From Pseudomonas agarici (lineage in GTDB: Bacteria; Pseudomonadota; Gammaproteobacteria; Pseudomonadales; Pseudomonadaceae), in NCBI RefSeq assembly GCF_900109755.1, contig NZ_FOAR01000008.1:140902-204901 (forward strand): DNA of 64,000 bases, read 5' to 3'. Of this stretch, positions 1 to 9,671 are shown piece after piece (the first letter of the stretch is position 1; each line of letters starts with the position of its first letter). The notes below the pieces were generated by a model. That model was not told the origin of the DNA, ran no database searches, and saw nothing but the letters and a program-made list of their open reading frames with translations. The position numbers and the translations under genes are program-made.

Positions 1-600
1 TGCCAGACCATGCTGGCTGATCGCGGGCTGGCGCCGATTGCCGACAAGCTGATCCGTGACGAAATTTCCGGTGGCGCCCGCGCGATGGTCGCGGCGACCT
101 TTATGATGGACCCCGAATCGCCGGGTTTCGAGGAGCTGCGCCAGGAGTTCCTGGGGCGTTACCTGAAGGCCTGTGCCGTCCACAGCAAGTTATTCGACGG
201 CATGGATCAATTGCTCGCCGACATCGAGAAAGCCAATCTGCTCTGGGGCGTGGTCACCAACAAGCCCTTGCGCTTCGCCGAGCCGATCATGCGCCAACTC
301 GGTCTGGCTGAGCGCTCGGCCCTGCTGATCTGCCCGGACCATGTGAAAAACAGCAAACCCGATCCGGAGCCGCTGATCCTGGCCTGCAAGATGCTCAACC
401 TGGAACCTGCCAGCGTCCTGTTCGTCGGCGATGATCTGCGCGATATCGAATCGGGGCGCGCCGCCGGAACCCGGACCGCCGCCGTGCGCTACGGTTATAT
501 CCACCCGCACGACAACCCCGATCACTGGGGCGCCGATATCGTGGTGGATCATCCGTTGCAGCTACGCCGCCTTCTGGATAACGCACTGTGCAGTTGCTGA
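1..600 (+). CDS. mupP: N-acetylmuramic acid 6-phosphate phosphatase MupP (5' end missing)
   Basis: HAD-superfamily phosphatase of the Gph/MupP type, which in Pseudomonas removes phosphate from MurNAc-6-phosphate in the peptidoglycan recycling bypass in the cytoplasm. The reading frame is open from base 1, so the N-terminus with the DxDGT nucleophile loop lies outside the window. The visible part has the VVTNKP loop (HAD motif II region), the lysine of NSKPDP (motif III) and FVGDD..D (motif IV). The gene is followed after about 50 bases by yciK, the usual Pseudomonas order after ubiG. The substrate is assigned from this context; by sequence alone it could be called a phosphoglycolate phosphatase. 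Confidence 0.88.
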   Translation, partial: CQTMLADRGLAPIADKLIRDEISGGARAMVAATFMMDPESPGFEELRQEFLGRYLKACAVHSKLFDGMDQLLADIEKANLLWGVVTNKPLRFAEPIMRQLGLAERSALLICPDHVKNSKPDPEPLILACKMLNLEPASVLFVGDDLRDIESGRAAGTRTAAVRYGYIHPHDNPDHWGADIVVDHPLQLRRLLDNALCSC

Positions 601-649
601 GCCACCCGGCTCATTCACAGTACCGTCTTACATTTGTTGAGGTTTAGCC

Positions 650-1390
650 ATGTTTGATTATTCCGCTCGCCCCGAATTGCTCAAGGATCGGCTGATTCTG
701 GTCACCGGTGCCGGTCGCGGCATCGGCGCAGCCGCTGCCAGGACCTATGCCGCCCACGGCGCCACTGTGCTGCTGCTGGGCAAGACCGAAGCCAATCTGA
801 CCCAGGTCTATGACCAAATCGAAGCTGCTGGCCATCCACAACCGGTGGTAATTCCGTTCAATCTGGAAACCGCCCTGCCGCACCAGTACGACGAGCTGGC
901 GGCGATGATCGAAACCGAGTTCGGCCACCTCGACGGCCTGCTCCACAACGCCTCGATCATCGGTCCACGCACGCCGCTCGAGCAGCTCTCGGGCGAAAAT
1001 TTCATGCGGGTCATGCAGGTCAACGTCAACGCTATGTTCATGCTGACCAGCACGCTGGTGCCACTGCTCAAGCTGTCCCAGGACGCCTCGGTGATTTTCA
1101 CCTCCAGCAGTGTCGGCCGCAAAGGCCGTGCCTACTGGGGCGCCTATGGAGTGTCCAAATTCGCCACCGAGGGCCTGATGCAGACCTTGGCCGACGAACT
1201 CGAAACCGTCGCGCCGGTACGCGCCAACAGCATCAACCCCGGCGCCACCCGCACCAGCATGCGCGCCCAGGCCTATCCGGGAGAAAATCCAGAGAACAAC
1301 CCGACGCCGGAAGAAATCATGCCGGTCTACCTGTACCTGATGGGCCCGGACAGCACCGGCATCAATGGCCAGGCCTTTAACGCCCAGTAA
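650..1390 (+). CDS. yciK: YciK-family short-chain dehydrogenase/reductase
   Basis: Classical SDR oxidoreductase of 246 residues, a normal length for the family. The NAD(P)-binding glycine motif TGAGRGIG lies at residues 19-26, HNAS near 100, the active-site serine in the TSSS stretch, and the YxxxK pair at Tyr166/Lys170. A GAGG-like ribosome site sits just before the ATG. It is probably co-transcribed with mupP. The physiological substrate of YciK proteins is not known, so only the enzyme class is firm. Confidence 0.9.
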   Translation: MFDYSARPELLKDRLILVTGAGRGIGAAAARTYAAHGATVLLLGKTEANLTQVYDQIEAAGHPQPVVIPFNLETALPHQYDELAAMIETEFGHLDGLLHNASIIGPRTPLEQLSGENFMRVMQVNVNAMFMLTSTLVPLLKLSQDASVIFTSSSVGRKGRAYWGAYGVSKFATEGLMQTLADELETVAPVRANSINPGATRTSMRAQAYPGENPENNPTPEEIMPVYLYLMGPDSTGINGQAFNAQ

Positions 1391-1405
1391 CCCCCCACCT
1401 TAATG

Positions 1406-1431
1406 CGCCGTGGCGCAATACCGCCACGGCG
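1406..1431. terminator. Perfect 10-bp inverted repeat after yciK, possible terminator
   Basis: The arms cgccgtggcg and cgccacggcg are separated by 6 bases, 15 bases after the yciK stop. There is no clear T-run, so this may be a weak or Rho-assisted terminator, or simply a stable RNA end. Nothing else recognisable lies between here and the convergent gene ending at 1598. Confidence 0.4.
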
Positions 1432-1597
1432 AGCATCGCTGGCGACCAGCTGCTCAAGGTCGTCGCTGTCTCGATCAAGAGCTGTCTGCGTAATATCGAC
1501 CGGTGTTTCGCTATGGCGAGGAAGTCGACATTATGCCTTCTACGACGCGCACAAAGCGCCTTGTCTGTCGCCAAGCGTAGAGGTTGCAACCCATTAC

Positions 1598-2386
1598 TTA
1601 ACCTTCAGCGAGTTCTAGCTGGCGCTCACGGACAAGCGAGGTCTTTTCCAACTGCATGCAACGCTCCAGGAACAGGTACATGTAGTCGTAGCTCTTACAG
1701 ACAGCCTGGCGCAGTTCGACCTGGAGTGCCTTGCTCGGGTTCATGCCCGCCAGGGTACAGACGATCTCCAACGCCTCCCACGGATGAGCATCGTCATACT
1801 GGGCATGCATCTTCAGCCATTTCATCGCCCGCTTGCGATCCTCTTCAGGGAACGCCGCCGCATAGACGCCGGTGGAGCAGACCAGCGCCGACCACTCGCC
1901 AGTAGCCCCTTCGATCGCGTAGTTGGTCGCGGCGATGGCTACCACCAGCGAATCCGCGGAGCTGGTATGCCAGCACCAATGGCTCAACGCATGTAGCTCA
2001 GGGGCAACCTGTTGCGCCTGCAGCTCTTCAAGCGTGACACCATGGGCGCGGCTCCAGTGCACCCAGTAATCGGCATGGTTCAACTCCACGCGAATATTGC
2101 GCATCAGCCAACGGCGCGCCATATCCTCGCCAGGGTGGCGAGCAAAGCGTGTCTTGGTGAGATTCTGGGCCATGTACAGCGCAAACTGTTCTACTACCGG
2201 CCAGCCGCCAATCAGGTATTGACGCATGGTTTTCGCGCTCAACCTGTTGTCGCGCATCCGTTGGTAAAGTTCATGTTCGACAACCCGGCGCTTGCTCTCG
2301 CTACAATCCCGAATAAGCTGCTGTGCCCATGCGGGGTAGCTGGAGGCCTCCATAAGCGGGCCGGTTCTGCTGAATGTGTCGATCAC
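1598..2386 (-). CDS. TenA/PqqC-fold iron-containing redox enzyme family protein
   Basis: A 262-residue all-helical protein of the heme-oxygenase-like (TenA/PqqC) superfamily, often annotated as a TenA family transcriptional regulator in Pseudomonas. Histidine and glutamate residues characteristic of the fold are visible (VELNHADYW, HAQYDDAHPWEALEI). It lies 45 bases downstream of the RbdA-like gene on the same strand and is probably co-transcribed with it; P. aeruginosa has the same order at PA0861-PA0862 as I recall. It is unlikely to be thiaminase TenA itself because no thi genes are near. The exact reaction is unknown. Confidence 0.8.
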   Translation of the reverse strand: MIDTFSRTGPLMEASSYPAWAQQLIRDCSESKRRVVEHELYQRMRDNRLSAKTMRQYLIGGWPVVEQFALYMAQNLTKTRFARHPGEDMARRWLMRNIRVELNHADYWVHWSRAHGVTLEELQAQQVAPELHALSHWCWHTSSADSLVVAIAATNYAIEGATGEWSALVCSTGVYAAAFPEEDRKRAMKWLKMHAQYDDAHPWEALEIVCTLAGMNPSKALQVELRQAVCKSYDYMYLFLERCMQLEKTSLVRERQLELAEG

Positions 2387-2431
2387 TGTCGAGCTCCTTT
2401 TGAGTGGTGATTGTGCAGACCTGCGAAGGTT

Positions 2432-4891
2432 TCAGCGGAACGTGCCAGGCGCCCTGAACAACAACGGTCGAGGTCGCGCGGGACGACACAACAGCGTGTC
2501 GCACGTGAACAACTGCGGGCGTTCGATCACATAGCCCTGAGCATAATCGACACCGATCTCCAGCAATGCCTGCTCGATCTGCGGTGTTTCAACAAACTCT
2601 GCAATGGTTCGCTTCCCCATGACATGGCCGATGTGGTTGATCACTTCGACCATGGCGCGGTTAATCGGGTCGTCCAGCATATCCTTTACGAAACTTCCAT
2701 CGATCTTCAGGAAGTCTACAGGCAAATGTTTAAGATAAGCGAATGAGGACATACCCGCGCAAAAGTCATCCAGGGAGAAGTGACAGCCTAATCCTTTGAG
2801 CTCATTGATAAAACGAATGGCGCTCCCGAGATTGGAAATAGCACTGGTTTCGGTGATTTCAAAACAGATCAACTGCGGCGGAATGCCGTGCAGGGCAAAT
2901 TGCTCATAAAGAAAGCCCAAAAAGTTCTCGTCGCCGATGGTGGTGCCTGACAGATTGATCGCACACATCGCCATGGGCTCCTCACCCGCCAGAGCAATGC
3001 ATTGGGCGACCACCTTGAATACGTTTCGCACCACCCAGCGGTCCAGTTGGCTCATCAATCCGTAGCGCTCGGCCGCCGGAATAAAGCTGTCGGGCAGGAT
3101 CATCCGCCCCGCCTCATCATGTAATCTCAGCAGGATTTCTACGTGCCCCCCTGCGTGATCGGTCTGACCCAGCGCGGAAATTTCCTGCGAGTACAGGCAA
3201 AAACGATCCTCTTCCAAGGCCATGTGCAGACGCTGGACCCAGGCCATTTCACCGAAGCGCAAGGACAACTCCGAATCGTCCGCGTGATACACCTGAACCC
3301 GATTACGACCTTTTTCCTTGGCCATGTAGCACGCCATATCCGCTGCGCGCAGGGAGGACTCGAGCGTCGCGGGAGTCTGATGGATATGCACCAAACCAAT
3401 ACTGACCGTCGTGACAAAGGGTCGCCCTTTCCAGACAAAGTGCAGGTTCTGCACAGTCTGGCGTAATCCTTCCGCGATTTTTTCAGAAGCGTCTGAAGGG
3501 CAATTCTCCAGCAAAATTCCGAACTCATCACCGCCCAGACGCGCCAGCGTATCGCCTTCGCGCAAACCGGATTGCAACAATGCACAGATATGCCGGAGCA
3601 ACTCATCACCGGCGGCATGCCCACAGGTGTCATTGACCAACTTGAACTGATCCAGGTCGAGGAACATCAAGGCGTGACGGGCCGGCTGGCGCCCCAGGTT
3701 ATGCAGCGCCTGTTCCAGCCGGTATTCGAACTCGCGACGGTTGGCCAAGCCGGTCAAGGCATCATGGGTGGCCTGCCAGGACAGATTGGCAATGTATTGC
3801 CGCTCCTGAGTCATGTCATGCAATACCAGCACCGCACCACTGACTTTGCCGGCATTGCGGATCGGCGCGCCCACCAACGTCACCGACACGGTGCTGCCGT
3901 CCAGTCGCTGGATCAGCTTAGAGTGCTCGCTACCACCGCCCAATTGCCCGCCGAGAATATGCTCGATCAGCGTAAAGCCTTCCTCCTGGGCATTTTCGTC
4001 CAGCAGGGTAAATAGTGCCGACAGAGGCAGCCCATAAGCATGGCCGGCCTTCCAGTGGGTCAACTGCTCCGCCGCAGGGTTCATATAGGCAATGGCGCCC
4101 TCGACATCAGTGGTGATGACTCCGTCGCCGATGGACTCCAAGGTGATCTGCGCCCGCTCCTTTTCCAGTTGCAAGGCGTCGGCAAAGGCATGGCGCTGGG
4201 CCAGCAGCTTGTGCGTGCGTAGCAGGGCCAGGATGATCAGCCCCAAAGCTGTGGTGAGGTTGGTGATCAACAACAGTCGCAGGATGACTCGTGAGCCTTC
4301 GCCGAGGGCATCGCTGAAAGCCTTCGCACCCGGTGTCACACCATCGTTGATGGCGAATATCTGGCTTTTCCAGTGCTGGATATCGGAGGTAGTGGCCATT
4401 TTGCTGGAAATCGCCTGGTGCATCTGCTGGGCAACTTCATCTAACAGCACCAGATAACCATCACCCATCGTCCACTTTTCGATGGCCTGTTCGAGATAAC
4501 TGAAATGGCGGAAATTGAGGTACAGCCAGATCAGGCTGGAGACGTCATCCGGGTGATTGCCGCCTTTCAGGATACCCCGACGCGCCGCCTTCAGATCCGG
4601 TGTCGGCGCATCCAGCGCAATACGCAGCTCATGACCGCCCTGAGGCACGGCAATCGCCTGCTGGTACTTGAGGAAAATGGCCTCGTCGCGGCTGTCGGCA
4701 TACAGGTTGAGATAATAGATCGCGTCCTTCTGGCCCTTTGACCAAAGGCTTTCGCCAGCCACGTAGCCACGCACGGCTGAAAGCACATAGAGGCTGAGAC
4801 ACCCCAGCAATGCCTGAAACAGCACGACGGCGATAAAGGGCCAGACGATACCCAACAACCGAGGCGTTCCGAGAGTTTGCTTGCGCTTCAT
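2432..4891 (-). CDS. rbdA: RbdA-like membrane PAS-GGDEF-EAL cyclic-di-GMP enzyme
   Basis: An 819-residue dual-domain c-di-GMP protein. Transmembrane segments at about 13-36 and 205-228 enclose a periplasmic sensor region; a PAS domain follows at about 245-360, GGDEF at 370-535 and EAL at 555-805. The cyclase signature is intact (RLGGDEF), with an RxxD inhibitory site (REGD) exactly five residues before it. The phosphodiesterase motif reads EIL instead of EAL, but the other catalytic elements are present: INLSG, EITET, DDFCAG, KIDG, AEFVE and YAQGY. Length, architecture and neighbours (ABC exporter, DsbA-like, trhO, bolA, DUF2059, fumC) match PA0861/RbdA of P. aeruginosa, a biofilm-dispersal phosphodiesterase. 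It is probably active as a phosphodiesterase, with the GGDEF domain acting as a GTP sensor. Confidence 0.88.
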   Translation of the reverse strand: MKRKQTLGTPRLLGIVWPFIAVVLFQALLGCLSLYVLSAVRGYVAGESLWSKGQKDAIYYLNLYADSRDEAIFLKYQQAIAVPQGGHELRIALDAPTPDLKAARRGILKGGNHPDDVSSLIWLYLNFRHFSYLEQAIEKWTMGDGYLVLLDEVAQQMHQAISSKMATTSDIQHWKSQIFAINDGVTPGAKAFSDALGEGSRVILRLLLITNLTTALGLIILALLRTHKLLAQRHAFADALQLEKERAQITLESIGDGVITTDVEGAIAYMNPAAEQLTHWKAGHAYGLPLSALFTLLDENAQEEGFTLIEHILGGQLGGGSEHSKLIQRLDGSTVSVTLVGAPIRNAGKVSGAVLVLHDMTQERQYIANLSWQATHDALTGLANRREFEYRLEQALHNLGRQPARHALMFLDLDQFKLVNDTCGHAAGDELLRHICALLQSGLREGDTLARLGGDEFGILLENCPSDASEKIAEGLRQTVQNLHFVWKGRPFVTTVSIGLVHIHQTPATLESSLRAADMACYMAKEKGRNRVQVYHADDSELSLRFGEMAWVQRLHMALEEDRFCLYSQEISALGQTDHAGGHVEILLRLHDEAGRMILPDSFIPAAERYGLMSQLDRWVVRNVFKVVAQCIALAGEEPMAMCAINLSGTTIGDENFLGFLYEQFALHGIPPQLICFEITETSAISNLGSAIRFINELKGLGCHFSLDDFCAGMSSFAYLKHLPVDFLKIDGSFVKDMLDDPINRAMVEVINHIGHVMGKRTIAEFVETPQIEQALLEIGVDYAQGYVIERPQLFTCDTLLCRPARPRPLLFRAPGTFR

Positions 4892-5102
4892 GAGTTCCCT
4901 TGCATCAGCACAGCCAGATGGACTGCCGAGAGAGATCCATTTCTGATAGCACAGACTAGGCTACTTTTCGGCATCTCGAATGGATCGTTGATCCACTCGA
5001 AATCACCAAAGCTGACGCACCGCTCCCACGCGAGAGGAAGAAAATGATTTCTTTCAATCAATTCAACCACTAAGCGCATGAAATTGAAAAAGCTCAAGAC
5101 CC

Positions 5103-6911
5103 TCAAATTTTCTGCAAGTGCCCGTAAAGCTTAGCGTACAGACCATCCTCGGCAATCAGTTGCTGATGGTCGCCATCTTCGGCGATTCGTCCGCCATCGA
5201 ACACCAGTATTCGATCGGCCTGTTTTACCGCCGACAGGCGATGGGCGATGATCAATGTAGTGCGGCCACGGAGAAACTGGCTCAGGGCCTGATGCAGATT
5301 GTACTCGGTGGCAGCATCCAGCGCCGAGGTCGCCTCGTCGAGAATGACCACCTTGGGTTCGGCCAATACCATCCGGGCAATTGCCAGGCGCTGCCGCTGA
5401 CCACCGGACAAGCGCACACCGGAACGCCCGACAATGCTGTCCAGGCCCTGGGGCAAAACGCTGATCGTACTTTCGAGCTGGGCGATTTCCAGAGCTCGCC
5501 AGCAGGCTTGATCACTGCGGTCGCGGCCCATGGTGAGATTGGCGCGGACTGTGTCATTGAACAGCGCCGGGTGCTGCAATACCACGGCCACGTTCTCGCG
5601 CACAGTCTCCAGGCCGATCTCGGCCTGGGACAAGCCGCCAAAACGAATGCTCCCGGACTGCGGCGTATAGAGGCCGAGCAGCAATTGCACCAGGGTGCTC
5701 TTACCGCCCCCGCTGGCACCGACGATTGCGACCTTTTCACCGGGAGCGATGGACAGATCCAGTTGATCGAGAACCGGCTCCTGGCCATACGCAAAACTTA
5801 GCCCACGCACCTCTATCCCGACCGTTTCGCGTCCGACAAACGGATCGGCGCTACCGGGGTAGCGCGGCTCGTCGTCACGCGCCAGCAATTCGTTGATCCG
5901 CGTCAGCGCCCCTCCAGCCGCATAGTAGGCGTATTGCAGGTTGAGCAGTTGCTCCACCGGACCGATCATGAACCATAGATAGCTGAACACGGCGAGCATC
6001 TGGCCAATCGACAAGTCCGAAAACAACACGGTGAGCATGGCCGCGGCGCGAAAGATATCGATGCCGAACTGGAACAGCAGGCCGCTGGCCCGCCCCGATG
6101 CATCGCTTTTCCACTGAGAGGCCACGGCATAGTCACGCACTTCTCGAGCCCGCAGCCCGAGGCGCCCGAGGAAAAAGCCCTGGCGATTACCCGCGCGCAC
6201 TTCCTGGATGGCATCGAGGGTTTCCGTCAGCGCCTGGGTAAACCGCGAGGTACTGTCGTTTTCCAGTTTTTTCAAGTGCTTGACGCGCTTGCCCAACTGC
6301 ACGGTGAAGTAGATGACCAACGGGTTGAACAGCAGAATCAGCAGCGCCAACTTCCAGTGCATCCACAGCAGGATGCCGGAGGTGCCAACCAGCGTCAGCG
6401 TGGCCACCAGGAAGCGGCTCAGGGTCTCTCCGGCAAACTTGTCGAGGGTATCCAGGTCGGTGACCAGGTGAGTCGTTACCGTGCCACTGCCGAGGCTTTC
6501 ATATTCGCCCAGGGAAATCCATTTCAGGCGTTCGATCAGGCGGATACGGATACGATAGACAATATCCTTGGCCAACCCGGCAAACAGTCGGGCCTGGAGG
6601 ACATTGAACAGCAACGCGCCACAACGTAGGCACAGGGTTATCAGCAGCATCAGACCGATATAACCGACTGCACTCTGCAGGCCAGCAGGTAGCACGTGGT
6701 TCATCACCCGCAACGCCGCGTCGCCATGCTTGAGCAGCACCTCATCCACCAGCAACGGGAGCAACAGCGGGATCGGTACACTACACAAGGTCGCCATTAC
6801 CGCGACGGCGTTGGCAACCCATAGGGATTTTTTATGCTGTAGCGCCAGGCGCCGGATCTGCGCCCAGCTCAGGCGATCTGAAGGTTGTTGCGCAGGTTCG
6901 GGATCAGGCAC
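5103..6911 (-). CDS. MsbA-like ABC exporter (fused permease and ATPase)
   Basis: A 602-residue half-transporter. Six transmembrane helices span about residues 30-320, followed by a nucleotide-binding domain with Walker A GASGGGKST near residue 395, signature LSGGQ, Walker B VVILDEATSALD and the switch histidine IIAHRLS. It would act as an inner-membrane homodimeric exporter. The start overlaps the end of the DsbA-like gene by 8 bases, so the two are translationally linked. The substrate cannot be read from sequence; multidrug or lipid-like export is family knowledge only. Confidence 0.88.
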   Translation of the reverse strand: MPDPEPAQQPSDRLSWAQIRRLALQHKKSLWVANAVAVMATLCSVPIPLLLPLLVDEVLLKHGDAALRVMNHVLPAGLQSAVGYIGLMLLITLCLRCGALLFNVLQARLFAGLAKDIVYRIRIRLIERLKWISLGEYESLGSGTVTTHLVTDLDTLDKFAGETLSRFLVATLTLVGTSGILLWMHWKLALLILLFNPLVIYFTVQLGKRVKHLKKLENDSTSRFTQALTETLDAIQEVRAGNRQGFFLGRLGLRAREVRDYAVASQWKSDASGRASGLLFQFGIDIFRAAAMLTVLFSDLSIGQMLAVFSYLWFMIGPVEQLLNLQYAYYAAGGALTRINELLARDDEPRYPGSADPFVGRETVGIEVRGLSFAYGQEPVLDQLDLSIAPGEKVAIVGASGGGKSTLVQLLLGLYTPQSGSIRFGGLSQAEIGLETVRENVAVVLQHPALFNDTVRANLTMGRDRSDQACWRALEIAQLESTISVLPQGLDSIVGRSGVRLSGGQRQRLAIARMVLAEPKVVILDEATSALDAATEYNLHQALSQFLRGRTTLIIAHRLSAVKQADRILVFDGGRIAEDGDHQQLIAEDGLYAKLYGHLQKI

Positions 6912-7539
6912 AGGCCGCGCGCTCCAGCCAACGGCCGAGCAGCGGTGACAACTCGCAAAGGGGCTGGTAGCCGTTGGTCAACAGCGCCAGCTGGCCATTG
7001 CGCTCGGCCAGCAGCGTCGGGAAACCGGCAATGCCGAGATCCTGGACCCAGCTAAAATCAGCCGCCGTGGCCGCATGCTGCTCGGACTTGTCGAAGGCCT
7101 CGGCGAACTCGATACGCGGCACGCCGGCCGCTTCGGCCAGTTCCACCAGCACGCTGGCTTGGGTGACATCCCGTCCTTCCACGTAGAAAGCCCGCTGGAT
7201 CAATCCGACCAGACGCCAAGCGCGATCCGCCGCCAGGCTGCGCGCGGTGATCACCGCCCGACACGCAGGCTCAGTGTCATAGACAAAACCATCGGGCAAG
7301 GCGCCTTCGAACCGAAAAGGCTGCCCGGTGACTTCGGTGACCGTCTGCCAGTGCTCAAGGATATAACGCCGGGTGCTCGGCTCCAGGGGCGCGCCACTAC
7401 CGGTGCGCAAGCCGCCCATCACCAGGTGCAGCTCAACCCCGGCAGCTCGCGCCTGCTCGACCAGGGCCTCGGCCACCGGGGCAAACCCCCAGCACCAGGA
7501 GCACATTGGATCCATCACGTAGAGCAGGCGCGCGGACAT
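6904..7539 (-). CDS. DsbA/FrnE-like thioredoxin-fold oxidoreductase
   Basis: A 211-residue DsbA-family protein with the redox motif CSWC near the N-terminus (MDPMCSWCWGF) and the cis-proline region GIAGFPTLL. There is no signal peptide, so it acts in the cytoplasm like FrnE proteins rather than as a periplasmic disulfide catalyst. It begins 3 bases after trhO ends and overlaps the exporter gene, giving a trhO-dsbA-ABC operon. The substrate is unknown. Confidence 0.85.
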   Translation of the reverse strand: MSARLLYVMDPMCSWCWGFAPVAEALVEQARAAGVELHLVMGGLRTGSGAPLEPSTRRYILEHWQTVTEVTGQPFRFEGALPDGFVYDTEPACRAVITARSLAADRAWRLVGLIQRAFYVEGRDVTQASVLVELAEAAGVPRIEFAEAFDKSEQHAATAADFSWVQDLGIAGFPTLLAERNGQLALLTNGYQPLCELSPLLGRWLERAACA

Positions 7540-7542
7540 GAT

Positions 7543-8481
7543 TCAGACCTCGGAAGGTTGGCGATAGTTGTAACCGATCGGGTGAGGTTGGTTGCGCGCT
7601 TTTGCCAGCTCGATCTGCTTCTGCCGATCGATGGCACTGCGGCGGGTCTTCTCGCTCAGTGTGTCCCAGCAACGCGGACAACTGATGCCGGCCACATAAT
7701 GTTCCGACGCACGGTCTTCGACGCTCACCGGGGTACGACAGGCGTGGCACTGATCATAGTCGCCTTCGCTCAGGTCATGACGAACGGTCACACGGTTATC
7801 GAACACAAAGCAGTCGCCGCGCCAGCGACTTTCTTCCTCAGGCACTTCTTCGAGGTACTTCAGGATCCCGCCCTTGAGGTGGTAGACCTCGTCGAAGCCC
7901 TGGCCGAGCATATAGCTCGAAGCCTTCTCGCAACGGATGCCGCCGGTGCAGAACATGGCGATTTTCTTGTGTCTGGCCGGATCGAAGTGGGCTCTGACGT
8001 AGTCGGGAAACTCGCGAAAACTGGTGGTTTTCGGGTCGATGGCGCCTTCGAAGGTGCCGATCGAAACCTCGTAATCGTTGCGGGTATCGATCAGCAGCAC
8101 TTGTGGATCGGCAATCAAGGCGTTCCAGTCCCGAGGATCGACATAGGTGCCCACCTGCTTGTTGGGGTCCACGCCTTCGACGCCCAGGGTAACGATTTCC
8201 TTCTTCAGCTTGACCTTGGTTCGATAGAACGGCTGATCGTCGCAATAGGATTCTTTGTGGTCGATATCCACCATGCGCGGATCGTTCTTCAGCCAGGCCA
8301 TTAGCCCGTCGATGCCTTCGCGGCTACCGGACACGGTGCCGTTGATGCCTTCCTCGGCGATCAGCAAAGTGCCCTTGATGCCGTTATCGACCATCGCCTG
8401 CAACAATGGCTCGCGCAACGCGACGTAATCTTCGAGGGTGACGAACTTGTACAATGCCGCCACGACGATAGGTTGGGTCAT
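7543..8481 (-). CDS. trhO: tRNA uridine(34) hydroxylase TrhO (rhodanese domain)
   Basis: A 312-residue YceA/TrhO protein. TrhO forms 5-hydroxyuridine at the wobble position of tRNAs using oxygen, as the first step toward cmo5U/mo5U. The N-terminal acylphosphatase-like domain (about 1-115) is followed by a rhodanese domain with the active-site loop [11 protein letters not shown]-terminal region holds a cysteine pair pattern (CHAC ... CPRC) that may bind zinc. It is the first gene of the minus-strand operon, about 50 bases beyond a terminator hairpin, so it probably has its own promoter near 8490-8530. Confidence 0.93.
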   Translation of the reverse strand: MTQPIVVAALYKFVTLEDYVALREPLLQAMVDNGIKGTLLIAEEGINGTVSGSREGIDGLMAWLKNDPRMVDIDHKESYCDDQPFYRTKVKLKKEIVTLGVEGVDPNKQVGTYVDPRDWNALIADPQVLLIDTRNDYEVSIGTFEGAIDPKTTSFREFPDYVRAHFDPARHKKIAMFCTGGIRCEKASSYMLGQGFDEVYHLKGGILKYLEEVPEEESRWRGDCFVFDNRVTVRHDLSEGDYDQCHACRTPVSVEDRASEHYVAGISCPRCWDTLSEKTRRSAIDRQKQIELAKARNQPHPIGYNYRQPSEV

Positions 8482-8529
8482 GGGTATTTCTCTCCAGGTG
8501 GCTGCCCTCGCAAAGGGCGAACCGGACGC

Positions 8530-8557
8530 AAAAAAACGCGCCGACTAAGCGGCGCGT
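8530..8557 (-). terminator. Intrinsic terminator of the DUF2059-bolA unit
   Basis: Eight-base-pair GC-rich stem (acgcgccg / cggcgcgt) with a 6-base loop, followed on the minus strand by a run of seven T. It separates the DUF2059-bolA transcript from trhO. Confidence 0.8.
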
Positions 8558-8650
8558 GGCAAATTCTAGCAAAAAACAGACTCGCAATGCTCATTGACAA
8601 CCCATCAACCGCGCTTGCTTGCCTGCTTTGGCCTGATCCGGCCTTGCGCG

Positions 8651-8944
8651 CTAGTGGCCGCCAGCACAGGTCGGCGAAGCCGGCGCCGCACCGATTTTCA
8701 CCCATTCTTCAGGGGTATAGGTATGCAAGGCCAACGCATGGAACTGCCCCATCAAGTCGCCCAGCGTGGCGTAGACCTGCTGGTGGCGCTTGACGCTGTT
8801 CAACCCGGCAAACTGCTCGCAGACCAGCACCGCCTTGAAATGGGTCTGCAGCCCACGGCTGTGCATATGGCTTTCATCCAGCACCTGTAGGTGCTCGGGG
8901 TGCAAGGCGGCCAAGGCGGTTTCGATACGTTGTTGCATGGTCAT
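8651..8944 (-). CDS. bolA: BolA-family protein
   Basis: A 97-residue BolA protein. BolA proteins work with monothiol glutaredoxins in iron-sulfur trafficking and also influence shape and biofilm genes. The family helix-turn-helix-like KH fold is recognisable: the SHMHSRG loop with histidines, HFKAVLVCEQF, and NSVKRHQQVYATLGDLM. It lies 12 bases after the DUF2059 gene and is likely co-transcribed with it. Two adjacent start codons (ATGACCATG) are possible; the upstream one is used here. Confidence 0.92.
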   Translation of the reverse strand: MTMQQRIETALAALHPEHLQVLDESHMHSRGLQTHFKAVLVCEQFAGLNSVKRHQQVYATLGDLMGQFHALALHTYTPEEWVKIGAAPASPTCAGGH

Positions 8945-8956
8945 TACAGACTCCGC

Positions 8957-9478
8957 TTACTTCTTCTTCGCTGGGGCCGGTGCCTTGGCCGGAGCCAGCT
9001 CATTGGTCATGTCTTCCAGCAGCTTGTTGACCACCGGCACCGCGCTTTCCAGCTTGGCCTGGGTCATTTGCGCCGATTGCTGGGTCAGTTGCGGCATTTT
9101 TTCCAGAACCTTCTTGCCCAGCGGCGACTGATAGAACGCTACCAGATCCTTGAGTTCGGACTCGCTGAAGTTACTGGTGTAGAGCTTGACCATGTCAGGC
9201 TTAAGCTTGTTCCAACCAATGGCCTGATCCAGGGCGGCGTTGGCTTTGGCCTGGTAGGTATCGAGCAGCGGCTTTTTCGAGTCCGGCGCCTGGGTCTGGG
9301 CAAAGCGTTGGGCGAACATTTGCTGCACTTGCTGGTAGACCGGGGTGCCGAGCTTATCGGCATGGGCCAGCGTCAGGAAAGCTTCGGCACTGGCGTTGTG
9401 GCTGGCGGTATCGGCGAAAACCTGGCCGCTGGCGCATACCAGAGCAACCGCGGTACAGAGGGCACGAAGGCGAGTCAT
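8957..9478 (-). CDS. Exported DUF2059 protein
   Basis: A 173-residue protein with a Sec signal peptide (hydrophobic core, cleavage likely after GQVFA near residue 22) and a DUF2059 domain at about 85-145 (VKLYTSNFSESELKDLVAFY and PLGKKVLEKMP). The tail is rich in alanine, proline and lysine. It is located in the periplasm. Function is unknown; it forms a two-gene unit with bolA and diverges from fumC. Confidence 0.82.
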   Translation of the reverse strand: MTRLRALCTAVALVCASGQVFADTASHNASAEAFLTLAHADKLGTPVYQQVQQMFAQRFAQTQAPDSKKPLLDTYQAKANAALDQAIGWNKLKPDMVKLYTSNFSESELKDLVAFYQSPLGKKVLEKMPQLTQQSAQMTQAKLESAVPVVNKLLEDMTNELAPAKAPAPAKKK

Positions 9479-9671
9479 CGAGTTTCCTTTAAGTAACAGG
9501 CGAGGTCAAAACCCCAAGAGCGACATTCTGCACCTAATAAAGTGTGTCACTCAACCCCGACACCGATTGTCACAGCCACCCATCGAGCCAATGATGGTAA
9601 AACCTGTGAAAGGAACCTACCTGGCCCATCAGGGCCTAAACTGCGCTATCAGACCTTAAGGAGTGTACCCA

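Noticed and set aside
1391..1597. Possible short gene between yciK and the TenA-fold gene
   Set aside because: Open frames on both strands lack ribosome sites and any family resemblance; only the 10-bp inverted repeat at 1406-1431 is solid.
4892..5102. Possible 72-codon gene between the ABC exporter and the RbdA-like gene
   Set aside because: No ribosome site or recognisable product; better read as the rbdA upstream region.
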